A stretch of DNA of 15,644 nucleotides, from contig JNEU01000722.1 in NCBI GenBank assembly GCA_000697475.1, forward strand, positions 1 through 15,644. Direction: 5' to 3'. Shown here one piece after another: positions 9,959 to 15,644 of this stretch; the first letter of the stretch is position 1, and the number at the start of each line of letters is the position of its first letter. A program made the translations under genes and the position numbers. The stretch is from Lichtheimia corymbifera B2541 (Eukaryota; Mucoromycota; Mucoromycetes; Mucorales; Lichtheimiaceae). A model generated the notes under the pieces. That model had not been told where the DNA came from and did no database searches. It saw nothing but the letters and a program-made list of their open reading frames with translations.

Positions 9959-10656
9959 TTTTGTGTATGGCCCGTAGGCGTTTATTGTAATACGACCTCG
10001 TATCGCAGGGTGACGTGGCCGTGGCATATATAAAAAGTGATCAAATGGAAATACAAAATAAGAGCCTATATAGTGGGCTAATTATACTGATAAAGACGAA
10101 TATAGATGGCTGGCATGTGCAGCCACAGCTGTGGAGATAAAAGTGGTGTTGTTGAAGATGGTAGACCAATGGGCGGACCATATGGCTTGGAGAATGCATG
10201 CACAGAGACTCGCTTGTTGACGTTGTTGTTGAGCTGAACCCGGAAAATGGGCAGTACGAAGACATTGAAAAAGCGATGAGAGATCAGGATCCGCAAAATG
10301 AATGGGTCTCCAGACTTGATTCCAACTTCGCCTTTTTTGGGCCATCCCATTAGAAAGTGAAAATCGTCATCATTTGTTGTTGAGCAAATACGACAGAGTG
10401 GAGAGGTGACAAAATCGGGGGCATAATGGTGAACTCGGCTGGAAGTAGGAATCCGGTCATGAAGAAGTCGAAACCACACATTCCTTGCTGTATGATGCAT
10501 AGGTGTGTGCCAAAATGTAGTCCATGACACAGAGGAGTTATCTGATGGGATGTCGGGAGCGATGAACTTGCGGTATGCTTTTGGGCGCCACATCTTGCCG
10601 TCCATTACTTGAACGAAAGAGCTGAGTAATGTTGATGTATCTTGCAAGCGAGGTGA

Positions 10657-10669
10657 TGTGTGTGTGTGT
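10657..10669. repeat. (TG)n microsatellite inside the LINE
   Basis: Thirteen bases of perfect TG repeat. On the LINE coding strand it reads CA and yields His-Thr runs in ORF2, in a region linking the RT to the zinc-binding domain. Confidence 0.7.
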
Positions 10670-11089
10670 ATGTGCGTCACTTGCGTATGATCGGATAGGC
10701 ATGCAAAATACGGATGAAGCTGAAGCTGATTCTGAGTCAAGTATGAGCGAAAACGGGATAAGCGAATCGGATAATGACATCCATCAGCACTGGTCCGTAG
10801 TCGCAACGAGTAGTTCTCATTTTCCTCTAATACAAACAAGTCGCCAACAAGCAAGTTCTTAAAGCCAGGTTGCCGAAAAGAAGTAGATTCAGCTGATGCA
10901 TACCAAATGGCATTAAGAGGTAAGATCAAGCAGGTAGCTGGTGATGGCTGAATTGTGTCCCAAGATGTCGGTATCAAATCCATGGTACGATAGATCAGGG
11001 TGGATATGGATACTTCATTCGTTCTTGGTTTGCGAGCCCCAGGGCACCGTAGGAGGGTATGTATTGTGATATATGGAGATAGAGATAAA

Positions 11090-11107
11090 GTGTGTGTGTG
11101 TGTGTGT
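11090..11107. repeat. (GT)9 microsatellite inside the LINE
   Basis: Eighteen bases of perfect GT repeat; on the coding strand it gives HTHTHT in the ORF2 remnant. Slippage here may have contributed to the nearby loss of frame. Confidence 0.75.
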
Positions 11108-12454
11108 TGTGAGAGCAGAGAGAGAACTGGTAGCAGTAAAGTGTCCGTGAGACTCAATAAGAGAAAGAAAGACCAAGATTTATTTAGGGTGATTACGCGT
11201 GTGTATATAGATGAGATGATGCAATCATGCTGAGTGTGAATAAAGATGGTGGGTTAGGCCCTCAGAATACGACATGTATAATACCGCTTGCAAAACGACA
11301 ATCACGGAGAAGGTGATGATATAGAACATGTGTATGAGGTGACCATTCGTCCATGGAAAAGCTCAATAGTTCCTGGATCCAACGGGTTTGCAATGCACTT
11401 TGTTGAGTAGCTGGGTCCGAAATGCCAATGCCACCATGTGAACGTGATCTGCAAAGAGTGGTAAAGGCTACTCGAGGGAATATGTTGCGCATCAAAAGCT
11501 TGCCAATGCCGGATTTGAGTTAATTCAGGAAAACAGTAGTCGTAGGGGTCAATCGCAACATGTGCCAAATACGTGATAATATCAGTGAATTGGCAGCGGT
11601 AGCTCTCCCTCGTATCAATAATGTGCGCTGACTATGTTCGTTACACGCTGAGATAAGGTCTTGCAGCAACTGGTCAAGGACAAACTCGAGTTGATGCTTC
11701 GATGATGTCAATGGATAACCAAGATAAGTAACTGCGGTTGGGCAACGGCGATCATGCGGTGTTGGCACGGCGTTAGACAGCAAAACTTGACACCAAGTAT
11801 CATGAGTTGCACCTGAGAGGCTAATAGCTTGAGTCTTCTGACGATTGAAACGAGCATTAGAGGCCTTTTCATAACAAGCAACATAGGCCAGCAAACGTTC
11901 AAAATCCATCGGGTCCTTGAGGAAAACCATGACATCATCCGCATACGCCAGAACCTTGATAGGAGGAAGTGGTGATGTCGCACCTGAATGCCAAGGTTGG
12001 AAACCCTGAAAGTTGGCATCATAAATAATGGAACGTAAAAAGGGTTCGAGAGCCAGATTGAACAAAATTGGTGACAGAGGGTCTCCTTGCCGTAGTCCAC
12101 GTAGGTGTTGAATCGGCTGTGAGATATGACCATTGACGTTAATACGAATCGAAGTTGAAAAGAACAAGGTACAAATGGCTTGTATGATAGAGGATGGAAA
12201 ACCAAAGCGATGTAAAACTGCGCTGAGGTAATTCGGATGAACTCTGTCATACGCCTTTTCCTGATCCAATAGCAAGCCAATTTCGGTGGAGGCCTGTTCG
12301 AAGCCTGTTCCATTGTGATACAAGTCAAAAGTTCATTAACACCGATGAACCGTCCAGGCATGAAACCACGTTGATAAGGCGTGACCAAAGAAGTTGCAGC
12401 ATCAATGATTCGAGCATTCAAAAGACGAGTGAAGATCTCTGTGTACAAGTACAC

Positions 12455-12746
12455 CATTGACGTGATTATATTGCTCTGTGAGCATCTTCAGTATATCCTT
12501 CACAGTGCCAGAACAAGAACTGAAGTCAAAGAAAATGCTGCCGGGGGATCGACCTTGATGGAAAACATGCGAAGGAATGACTGTTTGCTGATTCGTCTCA
12601 CCAGCGTTGGCAATCGTGAAATGGCGATGTACTAAAGACACTCGTTTCTTTTGCGCAATCTGCGCCCATGACAGTTTCGGGTCGAGAGAGATGTTTGGTG
12701 GTGGTTGGGCGACTTTCGGTTGGTCGCCTGAGGGCGTTTCAGGCAT
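12455..12746 (-). pseudogene. LINE ORF1 (gag-like) N-terminal fragment
   Basis: Starts at ATG 12746-12744 with MPETPSGDQPK, shows a Pro-rich stretch and SWAQIAQKKR, and continues for about 95 residues to near 12455, where the sequence changes abruptly into the reverse transcriptase. Fungal LINE ORF1 proteins bind element RNA and usually carry CCHC knuckles in their C-terminal half; that half is lost here, so the family call rests on position and the general look of the N-terminus. The ATG is chosen because it is 27 bp inside the element's 5' boundary; the longer open frame upstream reads out into the satellite. Confidence 0.65.
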
Positions 12747-12773
12747 TGTTGATAATGAGCGGAAAAACCCTAA

Positions 12774-12785
12774 ATCGTGAAACTT
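12774..12785. repeat. LINE target site duplication, 5'-side copy
   Basis: ATCGTGAAACTT adjoining the 5' end of the LINE, identical to 9947-9958; the X5 arm sequence gcacacaaggtgcgct resumes immediately after it. Confidence 0.8.
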
Positions 12786-13010
12786 GCACACAAGGTGCGC
12801 TTGACCCCATCCAGCAACTTTGTTCTATGAAAGAGCCCACATTTCATTGTAAAGTTTATAGATACAGGCAACGTTATGTTTTACATATACTGTAAGTGTC
12901 ATGCTATATGAAAAGTGGTGCTTGTTCATTGTCACAGAGCTGGACATCAATAGAGCAGAGGATGCAGACGGACGTCCTTGTGCAACCCAGCTCATTTGCA
13001 TAATATTCAC

Positions 13011-13259
13011 AATGCGCAAACATCGCTTGTCATATAGCATCATGCTTTTCAGCGTATGTAAAAACGAGAAAGTGAATTTATCTCAAAGCTTTACAATGAA
13101 ACATGGGCTCTTTCATATAGCAATATTGCTCGTCGTGGGCGGGCGCACCTTGTCCATTATGCTTCATGAACCAGCTTGCCAATCCTAGATACAGGCACTT
13201 GTACATTTTTACATATGCTAAAAGCGTGATGCTATATGACAAGCGATGTTTGCTCATTA
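13011..13259. repeat. X' short fold-back unit, copy B
   Basis: The same length (249 bp) and internal layout as copy A at 7057-7305, again between linkers in opposite orientations. The symmetry axis is at 13135 (paired positions sum to 26270). The arms here are visibly more diverged from each other than in copy A. Confidence 0.75.
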
Positions 13260-13339
13260 TGAAGTATCATGCAAATGCGCTGGGTTGCACAAAGACGTCC
13301 GTCTGCATCTTCGGCTCTATTGATGTCCAGCTACATGAC

Positions 13340-13779
13340 AATGAACAAGCACCACTTTTCATATAGCATGGCACTTACAGTATATGTAAAATATAAAGTT
13401 GCCTGTATCTCTAAACTTTACAATGAAACGTGGGCTCTTTCATAGATCAAAGTTGCTCGTTGGGGTCAAGCGCACCTTGTGTGCAAGTGTCAGGATCCAG
13501 CTCGCCAATCCCAAAATTCGCGATGTCACCACCAGCCAAAAATATTTTCGTCGACCTCTTGAATTTTTTTTTCGACGAGGCTGGTGGTGACATTAGGTGA
13601 TTTTTGAGATTGGCTACGACGGTCATGAAACTTCTACACAAGGTGCGCCTGGCCCGAACAAGGAACTTTTGTCGATTGTAAACCCCACGTTTCATTGTAG
13701 AATTTTTGGTTATGGGCATCTTTACGTTTTTGCATATGCTGTGACGATGATGCTATATAGAGAGTGGTGTTTGTTCATT
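13340..13779. repeat. X6 fold-back unit
   Basis: Canonical P - aaaattcgcga - forward core (13536-13580) - acattaggtga - Q arrangement, matching X3 in the first higher-order copy. The core T run is longer here. Confidence 0.75.
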
Positions 13780-13860
13780 TTCAAGTAGGTGGACCGTCAT
13801 AGAGCGGAATGTGGGCAGGGAAGCGATTGTGTAACACGGCTCATTTGTATGATACGTCAT

Positions 13861-14299
13861 AATGAACAAACACCACTCTCTATATAGCATCATCGTCACA
13901 GCATATGCAAAAACGTAAAGATGCCCATAACTAAAAATTCTACAATGAAACGTGGAGTCTTCACTCGATCAAAGGTGCTCGGCGGGGTGTAGCGCACCTT
14001 ATGTAGAAGATTCATGATCGTCGTGGTCAATGTCAGTGTCACCCAATGTCACCACCAGCCAAAGTCAATCTGGTCAACCTCTCGAATCTTTTTCGACGAG
14101 GCTAGTAGTGACATTGGGTGATTTTGAGATTGGCCACGACGATCGTGAAACTTGCACACAAGGTGCGCTACACCCGGCCGAGCACCTTTGATCGAGTGAA
14201 GGCTCCACGTTTCATTGTAGAATTTTTGGTTATGGGCATCTTTATGTTTTTGCATATACTGTGACGATGATGCTATATAGAGAGTGGTGTTTGTTCATT
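13861..14299. repeat. X7 fold-back unit (extra copy)
   Basis: Both outer arms are type Q and both inner arms are of the acccaatgtc type, making this the most symmetric of the X units; the forward core is at 14059-14101. It has no counterpart in the first higher-order copy, so it is an added X+L unit. Confidence 0.75.
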
Positions 14300-14380
14300 G
14301 TCAAGTAGGTGGATACTCATAGAGCGGAATGTGGGCAGGGACGTGATTGTGTACCACAGCTCATTTGCAGGATACTTCAT

Positions 14381-14461
14381 AATGAACAAACACCACTCTC
14401 ACTATAGCACCATGCTTAAGGCATATGTAAAAACATAAAGGTGCCTGTATCTCTAAACTTT
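14381..14461. repeat. Half X arm leading into Y array 3
   Basis: Left end of an X unit of type P (ggtgcctgtatctctaaac) joined to Y at acaatgaaacgtggggtct, the equivalent of 7902-7982. Confidence 0.7.
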
Positions 14462-15300
14462 ACAATGAAACGTGGGGTCTTTATGAGGATGAAATTGACG
14501 AGCATGCTTTGGACTATCTTGTGTGAAAGTGTGCTCGTGGCACCATGTGATCCCACCTTTATGGAACACCGGACATGGTTATCTCGCTCTATCGGCGCCC
14601 GCATTAACTTTGACATAATGGAACCTAAAGTTTTGAAATGAACACGATTCATCAGCATGTCATAGCGGCGGTCTTACCGGGTTTCAAGCTATAAAAAATG
14701 GAACCTCAAGAAACTCCCTATTAAACCAAAATTCAAAATTCCGGCGCATACCCGATCTCCGACCGCCTTATAGTGTTGACCCTATTGAACACTGGCATTC
14801 GAAATCTGTGAATGAAACATAGGGTCTTTATAAACACCAAATTGACGAGCATGCTGAGGAGCATCGTAGGAGAAAGTTTGATAATGGTACTGTGTGATCC
14901 GACGTTTAGGGAGCGCCGACCATGCTTATTTTGCTCTATCGGCGCCCGCATTAAGTTTGACACAATGAAACCTATTGGTTTGAAATGAATGGGGTTCATC
15001 GGCATGCCGTAGCGGACCATCTCACCAACTTTCCAGCTATAAAAATCGAACCCCAAGAAACTGCCTATTAAATCAAATTTCATAATTCCGGCGCACACCG
15101 CGTCTCAGGCCGCCATATAATGTTGACCCTATTGAGCGCTCGCATTGAAAATCTGTCAATGAAACATAGGGTCTTTATGAAGACCAAATTGATGAGCATG
15201 CTGAGGAGCATCTTGTGAGAAAGTGTGGTCATGGTACCATGTGATCCCAGCTTGAGCGAGCGCCGGACATGCTTATTTCGCTTTACCGGCTGTCGTATTC
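14462..15300. repeat. Y array 3 (347-bp monomer, about 2.4 copies, cut by an insertion)
   Basis: cattcgaaatctg at 14796 and cattgaaaatctg at 15143 are 347 bp apart; tgcttattt markers lie at 14923 and 15270, with tggttatct at 14577. The last unit stops in mid-monomer at about 15300, where unrelated sequence begins with TGTGG. Confidence 0.82.
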
Positions 15301-15353
15301 TGTGGTCTGGGTTTGATAGATAAAACCCATCCCAACCCAGATGACCCCTGTCA

Positions 15354-15363
15354 ATATTTATAT
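15354..15363 (+). promoter_or_regulatory. Possible TATA box
   Basis: tatttatata about 160 bp upstream of the ATG at 15522 and 18 bp before the AATAAA signal, as in the U3/R part of an LTR. Confidence 0.45.
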
Positions 15364-15521
15364 ATGAGCACAGACAGCACAAATAAAGTTCTTTCTCCCT
15401 TTTTCGAGTCTCAAAGGATTCATCCCTGTTATCTTTGCTATTCACGTTATCACGTTTTCTATATCAAATTCCACATTTTTTCCTTTGAATACTCTTCAAC
15501 AACATCATCATCAACATCAAC

Positions 15522-15644
15522 ATGTCTTCTCCTGTTTCTCACGCTGGTTCCCCTTCTGCCAACACTGGCAATGACAACAACAACATGGGTGACAACAACC
15601 ACCAAACCCCTGTCACCACTCCCACCAACAACAACCAAGATGGC
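15522..15644 (+). CDS. N-terminus of a gag-like or unknown Asn-rich protein (3' partial)
   Basis: The first 41 codons, open to the window's edge, start at ATG with MSSPVSHAGSPSANTG and continue rich in Asn, Thr and Pro. This low-complexity start resembles the disordered N-terminus of many fungal Ty3-type Gag proteins, but no domain is reached, so the product is not identified. The ATG is preceded by an A-rich aacatcaac context and it is the first ATG after the putative LTR. Position behind LTR-like signals is the main reason for suggesting Gag. Confidence 0.5.
   Translation, partial: MSSPVSHAGSPSANTGNDNNNMGDNNHQTPVTTPTNNNQDG

Larger units (their letters stand above)
10078..12457 (-). pseudogene. 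LINE ORF2 remnant: reverse transcriptase and zinc-knuckle C-terminus
   Basis: Reverse transcriptase for target-primed integration, decayed. Recognisable RT blocks in order are YTEIFTRLLNARI near 12445, QRGFMPGR (12373-12350), LLLDQEKAYDRV with the first catalytic Asp at 12266, RGLRQGDPLSP near 12100 and the catalytic YADD at 11945-11934. A thumb-like region reaches GRATAANSLILSRIW. The GGIGI block near 11430 and a zf-RVT-type region (FWHTPMHHTARNVWFRLLHDR, then CRIC...H) near 10540-10340 follow. Damage: a frameshift at about 12290-12310, an in-frame TAA at 11520-11522, and a TGA at 11262-11264 with a change of frame before 11157. In the zinc knuckle the last expected Cys reads Trp (FLMGWPKK). 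The N-terminal endonuclease is absent. The final stop is TAG at 10078-10080. Confidence 0.88.
9959..12773 (-). mobile_element. Non-LTR retrotransposon (LINE), internally deleted and decayed, 2.8 kb
   Basis: The element is inserted in the arm of X5 and flanked by a 12-bp duplication. Its minus-strand 5' end begins ttagggtttttccgctc, 27 bp before an ORF1 start codon, so the 5' terminus seems complete. The 3' end is a run of four to six A. Between them lie an ORF1 fragment, an abrupt join near 12455, then reverse transcriptase and the C-terminal zinc-binding part of ORF2. The end of ORF1 and the endonuclease domain are missing, and frameshifts plus a stop interrupt the rest. LINEs are reported at mucoralean centromeres; whether this belongs to that group cannot be judged here. 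Confidence 0.88.
9434..12930. repeat. X5 fold-back unit, interrupted by two insertions
   Basis: The X arms continue on either side of the AT-rich insert (9470-9699) and of the LINE (9959-12773). The core at 9866-9907 is reversed. The left outer arm is a P/Q mix (ggaggtctaaactctacaatg joined to a Q-like inner part) and the right outer arm is type P. Joining 9958 to 12786 restores a continuous arm matching X2. Confidence 0.75.
5424..15300. repeat. Composite higher-order satellite (Y, X, X' and linker L modules)
   Basis: The whole stretch is made of four recurring modules. Linkers L of 80-81 bp lie at 6461-6541, 6976-7056, 7306-7386 (reversed), 7822-7901, 9353-9433, 12931-13010, 13260-13339 (reversed), 13780-13860 and 14300-14380; they carry markers such as tagagcggaa and gctcatttgc. 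Half-linkers follow the Y arrays at 5992-6021 and 8884-8915. The module order of 5424-7982 is repeated at 7983-14461 with one extra X+L, and restarts at 14462. Inserted elements interrupt it at 9470-9699, 9959-12773 and 15301. It holds no real protein gene of its own: frames in the same module of different copies are shifted, broken or differ mainly by amino-acid changes. Confidence 0.8.
15301..15644 (+). mobile_element. Probable 5' LTR and start of an LTR retrotransposon (partial)
   Basis: Sequence unlike the satellite starts with TGTGGTCTGG, an acceptable LTR 5' end. It contains a possible stem (CTGGGTTT at 15307 with AAAACCC at 15322 or AACCCAG at 15334), a TATA-like tatttatata at 15354-15363 and an AATAAA polyadenylation signal at 15382-15387, an order typical of U3-R. 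The LTR 3' end, perhaps at a CA near 15474, and the primer-binding site are uncertain. A long open frame starts at 15522. The alternative is an ordinary promoter and gene; the abrupt cut within a Y monomer favours an insertion. Confidence 0.55.

Noticed and set aside
12768..12773. TTAGGG on the minus strand as a telomere-like repeat
   Set aside because: It occurs once only and is the first six bases of the LINE's 5' end.
6522..13719. Open frames of 60-130 codons on both strands of the X units
   Set aside because: They mirror one another because the DNA is palindromic, have no known domain, and are broken differently in each copy.
6461..14380. The 81-bp linkers as target duplications or solo termini of separate X insertions
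   Set aside because: They are the same sequence at every site and follow a higher-order pattern, which fits block amplification rather than repeated insertion.
5424..15300. CRISPR-like array of repeats and spacers
   Set aside because: The repeats are hundreds of bases long, partly inverted and without unique spacers, and the window is eukaryotic.
5774..15445. Recurring minus-strand reading frames of about 90-120 codons in the Y monomers, with similar peptides in every copy
   Set aside because: The period (346-347 bp) is not a multiple of three, the frames start and stop at different places, and copies differ mostly by amino-acid-changing substitutions. The likeness is explained by the DNA repeat itself.
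1..15644. tRNA and rRNA genes
   Set aside because: GTTCGA-like motifs were checked where noticed and lie in transposon coding sequence without an accompanying A box or cloverleaf; no rRNA core sequences were seen.

Overview
The window looks like nuclear DNA of a filamentous fungus, probably an early-diverging one of the Mucoromycota type. The grounds are several very short GT-AG introns (51-69 nt), a MULE transposase with a SWIM zinc finger, a non-LTR retrotransposon, what looks like the start of an LTR retrotransposon, and no operon-like or bacterial features. No ordinary host gene is recognisable; almost everything is transposon or repeat. The lineage is inferred from gene style only.

Bases 1-2448 hold a spliced MULE-type DDE transposase gene, cut off at the window's left edge and carrying one apparent frameshift. 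Bases 2449-5420 hold no recognisable gene. They contain a two-copy 207-bp tandem repeat, a cleanly bounded 489-bp hAT-like non-autonomous element (8-bp target duplication), and a three-copy tandem repeat of about 311 bp.

From 5424 to 15300 the window is one composite satellite with a higher-order structure, assembled by hand alignment. Its parts are: Y, a 346-347-bp monomer in short direct arrays; X, a fold-back unit of about 435 bp whose two arms pair around a 45-bp asymmetric core; L, an 80-81-bp linker between X units; and X', a shortened 249-bp fold-back flanked by L in opposite orientations. The order Y / half L / X / L / X / L / X' / reversed L / X / L / half X arm recurs: once at 5424-7982, again at 7983-14461 (with one extra X+L, extra Y sequence and two later insertions), and a third copy begins at 14462. 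With those extras removed, the two copies are nearly the same length (about 2.56 kb).

Three mobile elements lie in this satellite: a possible 230-bp AT-rich TIR element (9470-9699), an internally deleted and decayed LINE on the minus strand (9959-12773, 12-bp target duplication), and the apparent 5' end of an LTR retrotransposon (from 15301) whose gag-like reading frame runs off the window. The setting resembles pericentromeric or other heterochromatic DNA, and the long inverted repeats could make double-stranded RNA if transcribed; both statements are inference.
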